Source of the DNA: Thelonectria olida
Taxonomy: Eukaryota > Ascomycota > Sordariomycetes > Hypocreales > Nectriaceae
Length of the DNA: 64,000 bases
Reading direction: 5' to 3'
NCBI GenBank assembly: GCA_020736575.1
Contig: JAGPYM010000012.1
Span: 372,001-436,000, forward strand
A program made the position numbers and the translations under genes. The notes below the pieces were generated by a model. It did not search any database. It worked only from the letters and a program-made list of their open reading frames with translations, and was not told where the DNA came from. Positions 25,552-39,394 of this stretch are shown here, piece after piece (positions within the stretch are counted from its first letter, which is position 1; each line of letters opens with the position of its first letter).

Positions 25552-26552
25552 GATGATCTGATTCATACCCAATGCAAGCTTGATTCGACTAAGAGCGCCA
25601 CTTGTTACGTACTTGTTTGCCTTATAATATCTACCTTAGGTATGGTTGATGACACCCGGCCGCCTCCCGAAAGACTGGACCGGCAGCCGAAGTAATTGGA
25701 GCTCTCAACTTCTCCGCACTCCTCATGAAGATGGAAGATCTGATGCCGACCCGAATTCCGATGCCGTCTCAAAGCCGGAGCGCTCGTTTTGGGGAAACCG
25801 ACCCACGTGTTCAGGCATTACCTTACCCCATGGGGAGGATGCAAACAGAGACCTGGGGAACATCCGTTGGCCCGGGTCAGTGTCAGATCGAGTCAATTGC
25901 AATATCAAGTTGTCAAGATGAGTAGACCTGGGCAGGTATTCACCTACGTGTGCGTGCACCTAAGGGAAACGCCTCATATGCTGAAGCGCCTTATAATCAC
26001 GTCTAATGGCCTAATGGCTTCAAAACTCGTCCATCAAGGGAGGTCGAGAGCGGATCTCCACGCGGGGCCACTCTAGCCAAGAAACGGCATTGTGACGATC
26101 CCGCGACGCTGACAATTGCTTACCAGTCATGCTCCCTCCCCCAATTTAGAGACGCAGGACCGGAGAGAATCCCACATCCGTTGCCTCTCCCGAAGTCGAG
26201 GGGTTGCTTGATCCCTCTTCTGGTTACATTCCCCCTCACTCGACTTTGATGTTACCCAATGGGATGCATTTCGTTGACAACTAAGAGTCAAGAATCGGGG
26301 ACATGTCACTGATTCACCCCTCTTCCGATGGAACCGATGGGTACCATTGCGAGGATGCGGCTGCTTGGCAGATCTGCCGACGTCAATGTCGAAACAGAAT
26401 ATAAAATGCCGTGAGCTTGCCCGTGTTTCCATGCTATCAGACCTGCCTTTCTTGACATTGTCAGTCATTGCCAATCTATCAGAATACAAAGAGATCGACT
26501 GCATCGAAATATCTCACACATCTTATTAACAACCTTGCCAAACAAAGTCATC
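25552..26552. other. Intergenic region upstream of the monooxygenase
   Basis: 1.0 kb without a convincing gene. Short ORFs at 25646-26076 overlap in several frames and have no family likeness. The region should carry the monooxygenase promoter, including the TATA-like box at 26400. Confidence 0.5.
26400..26405 (+). promoter_or_regulatory. TATA-like box of the FAD monooxygenase gene
   Basis: TATAAA occurs 148 bp upstream of the ATG at 26553. The distance is acceptable for a fungal gene with a leader of about 100 bases. Confidence 0.35.
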
Positions 26553-28789
<2,237 letters not shown>

Positions 28790-28799
28790 GGATATAGAT

Positions 28800-28854
28800 G
28801 GGATCTAGTTGGGATCTAGTTGGGATCTAGTTGGGATCTAGTTGGGATCTAGTT
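28800..28854. repeat. Five perfect copies of an 11 bp tandem repeat
   Basis: The unit GGGATCTAGTT is repeated five times without error, starting 11 bases after the monooxygenase stop codon and so within its 3' UTR. The perfect copies point to recent expansion. The copy number is probably variable between strains. Confidence 0.95.
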
Positions 28855-29895
28855 GGAGCAAGTGGTTAGAAGGGCACCGGCATTGTCATCTCGCCATGTA
28901 AATCATCATTCTTCAACTTTGATATGAGCAAACTGCCTTTTGAAAATGTACACGCAATAACGCCAAAGCCATTATGAGGAATGCTTTTTAATCGGGTCTC
29001 ATGCCTAATTCGATTCATGACATCCTGATCGCTGTTGGGTCAATGTATGGAAAGCCAACAGGTCCGTCCAGTAATGAGTGAAGGTAGGATTCTTCCTCAA
29101 CAAGGAAACTATATCGGCAATATCTTGGCTCCGGTATCAAGCCAATCCAAACATCCTCCACTAGCCCATCATCGCTCATAAATGATATGTGCTTAATTCG
29201 TATATTTGTTTGGCAAAGTCGCATGATCGGGTGGCAGATAGTTCCAGATTGTGTCTTTGGGATGGTAGGATTGACGTGGGCAGTTTGCCAAGCTTGCATC
29301 TTGGTGCTCGAGATAGAGTTGGCCATCTTCATGCCCCAATAGGGACATGGCGTTGTGACGAATTACTCCGAGTCAGGCTCTCTCCCGTCTGGAGGAGCGG
29401 ACGAGAACATGGCCAAGGACCTAGTGATCCTTGTTCTTCTCCACCGAGATTCACCGAGATTCCCCTATCCAGCCATGGGAACATGCCCAATCACCGGCTT
29501 GGCTGGAGGCCTTAGTTCGCAGGCATAGTGTAGGATTAATTCTCCCCCCAGATCTTAGAACCGTTGACTCTGAGAGCTAGACCATAGCTTCGAGCTTGCC
29601 TATCCACTTACCATATGAGTGTTAACCGTTGAACTTTGTCACGCGGCCACCGGGAGGCGGCATAGTATTATCCTTTTAGTCTCATCAAGAGAGAGGTATC
29701 ATGGCACATCAGCTTGATGTGTTAATTGTTTCTTGCCCAGACGGCAAAGCATTTAATCCTCCATCACCTCGTGTCGACGAGATTCACAGTTGTCCAGTCT
29801 TTCTTGACATGCTCGTCCTCCTCCTATTCATCACCTCTCGAGAACATTCAAACAGTTAAACACGGCATTTCTAATTTCATTCCAACGCCTTCATC
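28855..29895. other. Intergenic region between monooxygenase and MFS genes
   Basis: About 1.0 kb. A 105-codon minus-strand ORF (29332-29015) contains a protein-like segment (EDVWIGLIPEPRYCRYSF), but it lacks a recognisable family or supporting introns and I do not call it. The 3' end carries the MFS promoter. Confidence 0.45.
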
Positions 29896-31606
29896 ATGGC
29901 ACCCGCCGTGCCGATCCCAGGAACGGTGCAGCTCGTCGACACCCAAGGCACCCTCAACGTCAAGCACGGCAAAGAGCACCATGACATTGTCCTCATCCCC
30001 CAGCCCAGCGACCACCCAGACGACCCTCTCCGCTGGTCCAAGACCCGCAAGATTCAAAACGTCTTCGTCGCCATGGCCTGGTGCTTCTTCGCAGCAGCCA
30101 TGATCTCCGGCCTCTCGCCCGCGTACGTACTGATCGAGGCCGACACTGGCATCTCCGTCGCCGACCTGAGCACCGGGAACGGCTTGATGTTTCTGTTCCT
30201 CGGATGGGGCACCCTAATCACGCAGACGTTGGCGCTGAACTACGGCAGACGTCCGACCTTGGTCGTCTCCATCGTCCTCACCACCGCCGTCACCGTGTGG
30301 TCGGCCTTTGTCGAAACAAAGGGCGAGTTCTTTGCCAACAGAATCATCCTGGGCGTTGTGTCTTCGCCCATGGAGACGTTGATCGAGGTCGTCATCGGAG
30401 ACGTCTTCTTCACGCACGATCGGGGCTTCTACATGGGCATCTACTGCTGGACGCTTTGGTGCGGCGCGTTCCTCGCTCCCGTCGCCGCAGGATTTGTGGC
30501 TGATGCTCTCGGCTGGCGTTGGATCCAGTACATCATGGCATTCATTGGCGCCGGAGTCGCCGTCGTTACCTTTTTCTTCTTTGAGGAGACCATGTACTAC
30601 AGGCCCGGAGTCCATCAGGAACTCGTCGGCGTGCCAGAGGTATCGAAATCAGCTTCCCCTGAAGAAATTGGTGCTGCAGAGAAGGACGACGCTCCGAACG
30701 ATTCGAACCCCGACGAGGCCAAAACATGTCCCGGTCACACATCCATCACGCCATCGATCGAAGCCGCTCCTGTGGAAAGCACCAAGACATACACAGACAA
30801 GCTCAAGCTCTGGGGACTTCGCGATTCTCGACAGCCGAACACTTTCAAGATTTACTACCTCCCGTTCTGGCTCTACCGGTTCCCCGGCATGATTTTCGGG
30901 GGCGTCCTCGTCGGCGGCATTCTGTCATGGTACAACGTCGTCGGTGGTTCTCTGGCTTTGATTCTAAGCAACGAGCCGTACAACTTCAGTGCCAACACGG
31001 TCGGTCTCACGTACCTCGCGTCCGTCATCGGCGTGACTATCGGGTGCTTCCTCTCGGGATGGATGTCTGACATTACGGCGGTTGTGCTCGCGCGGCGCAA
31101 CGGCGGAGTCATGGAGCCTGAGCATCGGCTTTGGATGTGCTGCGTTGCCGTGGTGGCGCATCCTGCTGGGTGTCTTTTGTATGGAGTCGGCGCTTCGTAC
31201 AGCATTCACTGGGTGGGAATTGTGTTTGGTCTTTTGCTCATTTCTATCACCTTGCCGATTGGATCGAGCCTTGCGTTTACCTACATCCTCGACAGCTATA
31301 AGGAAGTGGCTGGAGAAGGGTTGGTTTCTGCCATTTTGATCCGGAACTTGATGGGTGCGCTAACTTCAACTCAATCTCAGCTTAGGAATGCTAACTTGTG
31401 TGCCAATAGGATTCGCCTTTAGCTACGCAGTGGTTCCGATGATTGAAAACCTCGGTCTTCGATATTCGTTTGTTCTGATGGCTCTGCTCGGGTTGGCGTT
31501 CTGGTGCATCTGCTTCTTTATGATTGCGTTTGGCAAGTCTCTTCGACGGGCTACGGCGGTGTCGTATTGGAAGTTGGTTGAGAAGTACGGGCTTTCTGCG
31601 CATTGA
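29896..31606 (+). CDS. Major facilitator superfamily transporter (DHA1-like)
   Basis: Exons 29896-31354 and 31410-31606 (55 bp intron) encode 551 residues. The cytosolic N-terminus ends in DDPLRWSKTRK, a hallmark just before helix 1 in fungal drug:H+ antiporter-like MFS proteins. Six helices follow, with a motif-A-like loop NYGRRPTLV between helices 2 and 3. A long acidic loop (about residues 235-300) precedes the second six-helix half (LPFWLYRFPGMIFGG onward). It should be a plasma-membrane proton-coupled transporter. Its place between the monooxygenase and the regulator suggests import of the aromatic substrate or export of a product. Direction and substrate cannot be read from the sequence. 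Confidence 0.9.
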
Positions 31607-32461
31607 TGGAGGACTGATTGATGTGCGGGTGGAATTGTTGTCATGAGCAGTCTCCGGCATAACCTTGCATAGTCTACACAACGATTAGTGATTATGCCAT
31701 ATGAGAAACTTGGTATATCTTGATCAACAGCAAACTTGGAAACATGTTTGCATCATTATGGCAGCCAAACGATGGTTCTTGAAATGAAGCATCCCGGTCC
31801 CGGCTGTGCTGATGGCACTTCCTTTGCTAAGGCCAGTCACTCAGCGCAAGGAGCTTAGTTAACCATGTTCCTTGCATCTGATCTAGCCATGGCTTCACTG
31901 CCTCCTCTACGCTTGACAAAGTAACGATTATTTAGACTACTCGGCCAGTTGGTTGACTAGGTAGGTAGTTGGTTAGTTCCCATTCCCTTACCCGATGGCT
32001 GGCACCCGTCACTATCAACACCTGCGCTATCCTCGATATGGAAACTAGATTGCCCAAATAAAGTGGAGTGTCTGTGATAAGATAGAAGCCGGGCTTTGCG
32101 GGCGTCGTTTTGGACGTGCGAACCCATGTCGATTCCGTCTCCCCCGCCTCCTCCCCCGCATTCAACCAGTTCGCAGTTTAACATGGACGAACGGTAGTTA
32201 GTGATGAGAGCAAATGCGTAGTTGTTAGTTCGAGTCAAGTGATTGAGAGCGGGCGTTGGATTCATTACACCGAGACACTCAAATAATCTCAACTCGGATG
32301 AAGCATCATGGTTATCTCCCCCCCTCACTATCTAAGGTATCTATCTACAATCTACCGTCTCGCTCACTCCACCACATCTCCACACCCCATTAACATCTCC
32401 AACACCGCGAACCTCCCCCGATCCTCAAACACAAAAGACAAGGCAAAACAAATAACCTAAA
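31607..32461. other. Intergenic region upstream of the Zn2Cys6 regulator
   Basis: 855 bp without a gene. It holds the MFS 3' UTR and the regulator promoter, with short CTATCTA-type repeats near 32.33-32.36 kb and a pyrimidine-rich leader just before the ATG. Confidence 0.55.
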
Positions 32462-33856
32462 ATGCCCAAGTCTCCCTCACCAACATCAAAACAAAGAGTC
32501 CGCGTCGTCCAAGGCTCCTGCTGGCCCTGCAAGAAACGCCGCATCAAGTGCGACCTCACCAAACCCGTCTGCATGCGATGCGGCCTCGTCGGCGCAGCCT
32601 GCGACTACAGCGCCCGCCTGATCCGATGGAGCACTCGCCCAGCCGTCACCGTGCCGCCCATCTACCACATCACGAGTCGAGATGAGCAATTGGCTGCCTC
32701 GCTTGCCGTCTACGAGAAGAGAGCCCTGGATTACTTCCATGGCCGCTTTTGGCCGCTGTTGACGACGGCAACCGAGCCGTGTACGCCTCCCATCTTGGTT
32801 GCGCTGGAGCATCGCGTCGTCTTGCTCGCGACTTGTGTGCTGGCTGATGCCCATCGCTGGCTGCAGGACGGCCGCAATAGTCGCAGCATCTTGAACGTCA
32901 AGCGCCTCGAGTGTCTTGCCGCTCTGCGCGTCGAGGTCGACGACTGCTGCGCAAAAGGGGACGGCCCTCTGCAGACGCTTCTCTTTGCCGTGCTTCTGCT
33001 GTATTTCCACGACGGCTTTTTAGAATGCACCGAGGTGTCGGCGTCTACATTGAGCCATCGCGACGGAGTATTGGCCATTGTCAATCGTCTGGGAGGCCCA
33101 GAAGCTGTCCTCGATACTGGCCAGGATCCGCTTCACCTTCTCCTCTCTGAGTTCGCGTCCGCGGACTTGGCCACGGCTATGCTCAAAGGAAAAACGCCGT
33201 CGTTTCCTCCGAATATCTGGGATTGCGTTGACAAGGGGCCTGTCTGGTGGGGGCGAGACTCGCTCGGGCGACACTCGTTATCCGCTGTGTTCAAGGAAAT
33301 CTCGAACATGGCATTCTACGTCGACTCGCTATCTCGGATGTGCGAAGAGTTCTCCATTGCGAGGATCCGCCAGTTCGAGGCTGCGCTGCAGCCAATGTAT
33401 GCACCTCTCGCCGTGGAAGACCTCGATAGTCCCGGCTCTGAAAGCACGGAGCCGGCCGACAAGGACTTGGAAGCGACGCACGCCTACGCATTGATACGGA
33501 CGTTCCAGCATGCGGCTCTGATATACCTCTACAGAGCCGTCTGCGGGCTCCCGGTGCACCATCCTCTTGTGCAGCAACACACGCAGTCTTGCCTAGACTG
33601 CATCTTTGGCATCAAGCGGCCGTCCAAGGTGCTCAACTGCATCGTACTGCCCCTTTGCATTGCCGGAGCCCACGCGGAACATGTAAAGCAGCAAAAGGGC
33701 GTGCGTAATATGGTGGCTATCATCTATGATGAGATTCGGTTTGCTTCGGTGCATTCTGTGAACGCGGCGCTCGATAGTATCTGGAAGTCTGACCCGTCTA
33801 ACATGACGTGGTCGGATATGTTTACAGGGTTGAACCCGCAAGCCATTGTTTTGTAG
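32462..33856 (+). CDS. Zn2Cys6 fungal-type transcription factor
   Basis: A single exon encodes 464 residues. The N-terminal binuclear zinc cluster has all six cysteines, Cys20, 23, 30, 37, 40 and 47, in the GAL4-type spacing C-x2-C-x6-C-x6-C-x2-C-x6-C, with the basic stretch KKRRIK. The remaining 400 residues are mainly helical and correspond to the fungal-specific transcription factor middle region. There is no obvious coiled coil directly after the cluster. Because it sits between an MFS transporter and an aldehyde dehydrogenase, it is the natural candidate regulator of the 26.5-35.6 kb genes; this is inference from position. It is intronless, whereas its neighbours are not. Confidence 0.9.
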   Translation: MPKSPSPTSKQRVRVVQGSCWPCKKRRIKCDLTKPVCMRCGLVGAACDYSARLIRWSTRPAVTVPPIYHITSRDEQLAASLAVYEKRALDYFHGRFWPLLTTATEPCTPPILVALEHRVVLLATCVLADAHRWLQDGRNSRSILNVKRLECLAALRVEVDDCCAKGDGPLQTLLFAVLLLYFHDGFLECTEVSASTLSHRDGVLAIVNRLGGPEAVLDTGQDPLHLLLSEFASADLATAMLKGKTPSFPPNIWDCVDKGPVWWGRDSLGRHSLSAVFKEISNMAFYVDSLSRMCEEFSIARIRQFEAALQPMYAPLAVEDLDSPGSESTEPADKDLEATHAYALIRTFQHAALIYLYRAVCGLPVHHPLVQQHTQSCLDCIFGIKRPSKVLNCIVLPLCIAGAHAEHVKQQKGVRNMVAIIYDEIRFASVHSVNAALDSIWKSDPSNMTWSDMFTGLNPQAIVL

Positions 33857-34049
33857 GATATCACGTTGACGGTATTATGAATGTTTCTTTTTGGTTAATG
33901 ATAGATATGGGACAGTCTCCGGGGCTGGAATGGATGGGAACTGGCTGGATCCTTTATGGCACAGTCTTCGTACAGCTTAGTTTTTTATGTAATGCAGCTA
34001 ATTCATCATGAAATTGTCAATATTCCTTATTTGTTATTCCCATCGTGAC

Positions 34050-35601
34050 CTACAACACAAGTCCCATATTCACATGAACAGCCTTGGTCTGCGTATACGC
34101 CGCCAGACCAGCCTCTCCCAGCTCTCTGCCAATTCCGCTCTGCTTCACACCTCCAAACGGCACCCGAACATCAGAATCGTTGGAGCTGTTGATCCACACC
34201 ATACCGGCTTCCAGACGTCCTGCCACACGGTGCGCTCGCTCGAGATCCTTCGTGAAAACGGCAGACCCCAGGCCGTACGACGTGCTGTTCGCCAGCCGGA
34301 TGGCCTCGGCCTCGGTGCTAAACGGCGTGATGGACACGAACGGGCCAAACACCTCCTCCTGGAAAATCCGCATGTCCTCCTTGACGTCGGAGAAGACGGT
34401 CGGCTCGACAAAGAAGCCCTTGCCCGAGCCCACGTTCTTGTACGCCTTGCCGCCCGTCACCAGCTTCGCCCCGTCCGCCTTGCCCGCCTCGATGTAGCCC
34501 AGGATCCGGTCGTACTGCGCCTGCGTCACCTGTGGGCCCTGGAACGTGTCCTCGTCAAAGGGGTTTCCGACCTTGTGCTCCGCGATGACCTTTTGGAAGC
34601 GCGTCACGTACTCGTCAAACACTTCTTGTTGGACCAGGATGCGCGACGTCGCCGTGCAGATCTGGCCCTGGTTGCTCATGATGCCCACGTGGCCCCATTT
34701 CGCGGCCTGCTCGAGGTCCGCGTCCTTGAATACCAGCAGCGGCGACTTGCCGCCCGTCTCGAGCGTGATGTTCTTCATGGTGGCGCTGGCGGCCTTCATG
34801 ACGGCCTTGCCCGTCACCGTCGAGCCGGTAAAGGCTACCTTGTCTACATCAGGGTGCGAAACAAGCGCCGAGCCGGCTTCTCTTCCGTAGCCATTGACGA
34901 CGTTGATGACGCCAGGAGGGAAGCCGGCCTTGGGGATCAGAGAGGCAAGATATAGAATAGAGAGGGGCGTCTGCTCGGCTGGCTTCATGACGACCGTGTT
35001 GCCGCACGCAAGTGCGGGACCGAGCTTCCACGCAGCCATGGCCAGGGGATAGTTCCAAGGAATGATCTGGCCGCACACGCCGATGGGCTGCTTGAGGGTG
35101 TAGGCAAACTTCTGGGGCGTGGTGGGAATGGTCTGGCCGTGGATCTTGTCGGCCCAACCGGCGTAGTAGCGCAGAGTCATGAGAACCTCGCCGAGATCTT
35201 CGTCCAAGGCGACGGCGTAGGGCTTTCCGTTGTCCCAGGTCTCCAGGGTGGCGAGGGTCTCCTTGTGCTCCTCGATGATGTCGGCGAGCTTGAACATGAG
35301 GGCGCCGCGCTCAGTGGCGGAGATGCCCGACCACTCGTCAGAGTTGAATGCGGCGCGGGCGGCCTTGACGGCCTTGTCGACGTCAGCTTCCGAGGCAGCT
35401 TCTACGGAAGCAATCTCGGTTTCATCGCTGTGTGTGTGAGAATGCAAGAATGAATGGACGATAAGGTGGTGCTTACCTCGGGCTGATGCTGGTGATCTTC
35501 GTACCGGAACTTGAGGCGACAAACTCATTGTTGATGAACAAACCCGTGGGGAGGGTGATGTTTCGGCCGTTGGGGGCCTTGAGTTCGACCTGGAGCGACA
35601 T
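34050..35601 (-). CDS. NAD(P)-dependent aldehyde dehydrogenase
   Basis: Exons 35601-35477 and 35427-34050 (49 bp intron) encode 500 residues, the usual length of fungal AldA-type enzymes. Visible motifs are PWNYPLAMAAWKLGPAL, FTGSTVTGK (cofactor site), the general base Glu265 in LETGGKSP and the nucleophile Cys299 in GQICTATSR. The C-terminal FGGVKQSGIGRELG is also typical. It oxidises aldehydes to carboxylates in the cytosol. Its tail faces the regulator gene, with only 193 bp between stops. Within the putative cluster it could oxidise an aldehyde from side-chain or ring breakdown, but such enzymes also act in ethanol and acetaldehyde metabolism. Confidence 0.94.
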
Positions 35602-36107
35602 TGTAAGGATGTGTTTAATGGATGGAGGTGGAGAGGTGAGAGCGACAGCAGGAGAGAGAGTGAGGCATGAGCCAGTATTAATAAGAATAGCTTGCCATGT
35701 AGTTACAACGCGGCACTGAATGCCGCATTAGGAAGATTGATAGCCGTCTGGTCACTCCCAAACCCCTCACATGAAAGCATCAGATATCCAATGGCGACCA
35801 TTCCAGCCTCATGCGAAATCTCCGCGTTACGGAGTACATACGCGATAACTGCCAAAAGAGGCAAGATTTTGGGCCACACTGTTAGTGTGGTCTTACCCTT
35901 CTCCAGCCATTTCTAAGCGGGTTGCATATGCATGGATGATGATGATGACGAGGGGTCTTTTACATACAAGTGCGGGGGAAGCCAGACGGGGGGAGCACGA
36001 GGGGTCCAGGGTATCAGGACTCTAATAGGAAAAGAAGACGGCCTTTCCTTTGACTAGATTGTATGTACAGCTACTTCATACGTACCCATGTAGTTAATTC
36101 ATGCTCT
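35602..36107. other. Promoter region of the aldehyde dehydrogenase
   Basis: 506 bp holding the aldehyde dehydrogenase promoter and the 3' UTR of cytochrome b5. A short GAT repeat lies at 35936-35950. I see no gene. Confidence 0.55.
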
Positions 36108-36621
36108 TCAAACTGATTCATTCCATCCTCTCCACATAAAGAATAGACGCCCGAGAAACACGGCCCCCACTGATAACACTGCGACTCCCGCGGCGGAGAA
36201 TAGCGTAAAGGCGGAGATTCGCGACGACCTCGTGGGCTTTGTCACTACCTGCGCATGCGTTTCGACCATTATTAGTCAATGTTCCATAAAAACAAGATCA
36301 TTGTTTACACTCACAGCAGTGCTTGATTCCAACTCTCCAACTCGAAGCCTTTCTAGTGCTTGGACTGCTTCGGCGCTGTGTCCGACTTCGTGGAATGCTT
36401 CGCTTGCGTCTTGTCCCAGGGCTTCGGCCAGGATATCGTCGCCGCCTCTTTTTATGACGAATCTATTAGCCAATTATTTGAAAAGGGGGAAAAGCGATGC
36501 ATGTATACGGATGTTTCGACATGTAATTGGTTATGTCGTAGACCAACTTGTCTATCACAATGAGGCCGGCCTTGTCTGTGGACTGTTGAGATACATCCTC
36601 AAGAGTGAACTTGGTAGTCAT
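36108..36621 (-). CDS. Cytochrome b5, tail-anchored
   Basis: Exons 36621-36509, 36447-36315 and 36248-36108 encode 128 residues. The splice acceptor at 36448 was chosen over an earlier AG because it restores the heme motif HPGGDD. The axial ligands are His37 and His61 (in EVGHS), 24 residues apart as in cytochrome b5. A C-terminal hydrophobic helix (about residues 95-120) followed by a short basic tail predicts ER tail-anchoring. The protein donates electrons to desaturases, hydroxylases and some P450s. It lies next to the oxidative cluster and could serve it, but fungal genomes keep several b5 genes. An upstream in-frame Met at 36681 is less likely to be the start. Confidence 0.87.
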
Positions 36622-36998
36622 GCTGGCGGTTGGTATATTCTGGAGTGAGTGATAAATCAATTGGCTTACTGCCATGCTGCTCATTTATCTTATATACTGT
36701 TCCTTGAGCAATCATTCACCAAATAATGAATCTGGCATTCGCCATTTCGTGGTATGCCTCATTTGGAAAGTAAATGGACCACTGGATTAGCTGCCTTGCA
36801 GTGTCGATCCGGTTAACGGCCCGATCGTGGATGAGAGACGTTCGATCTTCACTGCAAATTTAGCGCGAAGAGGATACGTAGTTAGATTCACGCAATAGTC
36901 ATCATGCCTGCTCATTCTTCTATTGGAGACCTCTCAGTGCCACCCTTCTACCTCCAATGAGTAACTCCTCCGACCTCGTTGAGTTGGGCCCGACTGCT
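36622..36998. other. Intergenic region
   Basis: 377 bp containing the cytochrome b5 promoter and the RidA-like 3' UTR. Nothing else seen. Confidence 0.55.
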
Positions 36999-37394
36999 TC
37001 AAGGAATCGCCGCCTCAACCTCAATCTCCACTTGCATTCCCTCAAGACCGAGTTTTCCTATCTGAATGCATGTCCAAATCGGACGATGATTTGGAAAGAT
37101 CTTCTTAAAGATGGCCGTCACGACATCGAAGCTCGAGTCCATGTCTAAGTGATAGGAGCGGATGGCGTGGATGTTGTCGAAGGAAAGGCTTGGATCGACT
37201 GCTTTGAGTGCTTTGAGAACGTTGTCAAAGGCCTTTTCGATTTGCTTCTCCAGGTCTGGCGTAATGTTTCCCGCCTCGTCCCATCCGCCTTGTCCAGATG
37301 TCTTGACAAGATTGCCAATTTTGACGGCTTGGGAGTAGTGGTACTCGGTGGCGTTTGTCTCAGTGCCGGGATAGTTGAAGAATTGGGCTGCCAT
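36999..37394 (-). CDS. RidA/YjgF/YER057c family protein
   Basis: A single exon encodes 131 residues, the size of the RidA fold, which is a trimeric enamine/imine deaminase. Family-like segments are YHYSQAVKIGNLVKTSGQGGWD near the N-terminus and the C-terminal LGLEGMQVEIEVEAAI. The canonical Arg of RidA (usually in a C-I-x-R or similar context near residue 105) is not evident; the corresponding stretch reads IWTCIQIGKLG. The protein may therefore belong to a non-RidA subgroup of the superfamily with another role. Members near catabolic clusters often act on reactive enamine or aldehyde intermediates. No targeting signal is seen. Confidence 0.85.
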   Translation of the reverse strand: MAAQFFNYPGTETNATEYHYSQAVKIGNLVKTSGQGGWDEAGNITPDLEKQIEKAFDNVLKALKAVDPSLSFDNIHAIRSYHLDMDSSFDVVTAIFKKIFPNHRPIWTCIQIGKLGLEGMQVEIEVEAAIP

Positions 37395-38169
37395 AGTGAT
37401 TGAGAGAAGTTGGGTAGAATAGGAGGATTTCGTTAATGCGTATGCCGATTGCGTTGTTGGTGATGCCTAATTGCTACATCCTGGGTATCTTAACGCAGGC
37501 AGCTTTATACCTGTCTGTCCGTTATGCAGCTTCCACCTAGACCACTGTCACTTGTACGAATTAACCATCCTGCTGATGATCGACCCTTGCCAAGACGGAG
37601 AAGTGGTCATAATAGTTGCCCAAATCGACACAGCACAGGCATTTACCCGGCATGGCAGTGACTAGAAGTGAAGATGCAGTCCGGCGAACCGAGAAGGGCA
37701 AGAATATTGACCAACTTCGTGTCATCGACCTATTTCCATGGTCCGAATCAACTTCCTGTTTGCCAGCGATCTCGCTGTCGTATTGGCAGTATGCATTGCC
37801 TAAGAAGAAGAAGCCTAATTGTAGGACCAGTTGAGGGGGGATTTAGAGGGCGAAGTCAGCAGTGCCACGGATGGTCAAGCATACATACCTGAGTACTGAT
37901 CAGACATGCTTCAGACGAGCGCCTTCAAGTTGGGTATTCCCGATCCGAATTGACGCGACATCATTTATTGGTGCCATTTGGATCCAATAAAACTGTTGCA
38001 ACTTTGATTTGAAAGCGTAACCCCGCTTCAATTAGTAATGTACTTCGCAAGTTGCATGATGGCCTCAAGTTGAGTCTTCCTCAAAACGAGCACCTCAAGC
38101 TCAGTCATTGTGATCCATCATTTCATCCAGATTTCACGGTTTCAACGCCTCCAAATTTCTAATCGGAAA
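37395..38169. other. Divergent promoter region
   Basis: 775 bp between the divergent RidA-like (-) and reductase (+) genes. A TATA-like box for the former lies at 37504-37509. I see no gene. Confidence 0.55.
37504..37509 (-). promoter_or_regulatory. TATA-like box of the RidA-family gene
   Basis: TATAAA on the minus strand lies 110 bp upstream of the ATG at 37394. The spacing is plausible; no experimental support. Confidence 0.35.
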
Positions 38170-39394
38170 ATGGTTGAAAGCAAAGCTCTCGTCGCCGAGG
38201 TTGCTGATGGTGCATCTCCCAGGCTGGTGCAGAAGACGGTCCAATTGCCAGATCTTGCATCGAACCAGGTCTTGGTCAAGGTGTCTGCTGTTGCTCAGAA
38301 CCCGACTGATGGTGATTTGAAACCCCATATACACCTTAATTATTGTAACTGATCCATTGCTAGTCCAGGCGTTTGATACCAACGCCTTCGGAGATGGAAC
38401 CGTCCTTGGCTGTGACTTTGCGGGAACGGTAGAAGAAGTCGGATCTAGTGTCACTCGAGTCTCTAAGGGTGATATCATTGCCGGACTCATCTGGGGAGGC
38501 GAGGTGAAGGGTCTCGGTGCCTACAGCGAGTATACCATCGCGGATGAACGCATCTGCTTCAAGGTGCCACTCGACATCACACTACCCGAAGCGGCAACGA
38601 TGCTTTTGGCAGCATTGACGGCGTATCTGGCACTGTTCTCCAAGGACAGTTTGAACATTGACGCAACTTCTGAATCCAATACGTCTCTCCTGATTTGGGG
38701 CGGAAGCTGTATGTCACTCTGATCACGAAAGCGTTTCCATTGCGCTCTAACACCACTCCAGCCAGCGTGGGGCTGTACGCGATCCAGATTGCAGAATTGT
38801 TTCGATTCAAAATTGTGACGACATGCAGCCCTCATCATTTCGAGCATGTCCAATCGCGAGGGGTACAGCACGTCTTCGACTATCGCGATCCAGAGGTCGT
38901 TCAGAAGATCAAGGCCGCAGTACCCGGTATCAAATACGTCTTTGACACGATTGGCAACGATACGTCTTCGGTGCTCGGATCTCAGACCATTGATGAGGGC
39001 GGGGGTACCCTATGCACCGTTCGACCAGGAAAGGCCTTTACCGAGGGCGTGAGCAAGCAGACCAAAGTTACGGATGTGCTGGTTTGGACTGCCTTCCTGA
39101 AGGAACACCGGTATCGCGAGTATTACTGGCCTGTGAGTAGCTGGACAACTGAGATTGATGGGTCCATCACTGACAGACCGACAGCCCAACGAAAGAGACC
39201 ATCAACTCGCCACCGAGTTCTGCGAGAGCCTCCCGGACTTAATTAGCAGAGGAACAGTTCTGCCGAACGATGTCAGAATTCTTCCGGGAGGACTTGATGC
39301 TGTTGAGACGGGATTTCAGGAGCATCGTGATGGCAAGATTTCGGGGACTAAACTCGTCTACGAGCTAGAGAGGGCTCCCTGGAGTCGCCGCTAG
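38170..39394 (+). CDS. MDR-type NAD(P)H reductase (zinc-free, trans-enoyl reductase-like)
   Basis: Exons 38170-38311, 38364-38708, 38762-39132 and 39185-39394, with 52-53 bp introns in phase, encode 355 residues. The GroES-like N-terminal half contains VLGCDFAGTVEEVG, and the nucleotide-binding half shows LIWGGSSSVGLYAIQIA, the Rossmann loop of the family. The catalytic zinc Cys/His and structural zinc cysteines of alcohol dehydrogenases are absent. The closest functional group is therefore quinone/enoyl reductases, including stand-alone trans-enoyl reductases of fungal polyketide pathways (LovC type). No polyketide synthase is in this window. It could act with the nearby oxidative genes or independently. 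Confidence 0.87.

Noticed and set aside
29015..29332. 105-codon minus-strand ORF with a protein-like segment
   Set aside because: No recognisable family, no intron support and no promoter-like sequence. Kept only as a note in the intergenic entry.
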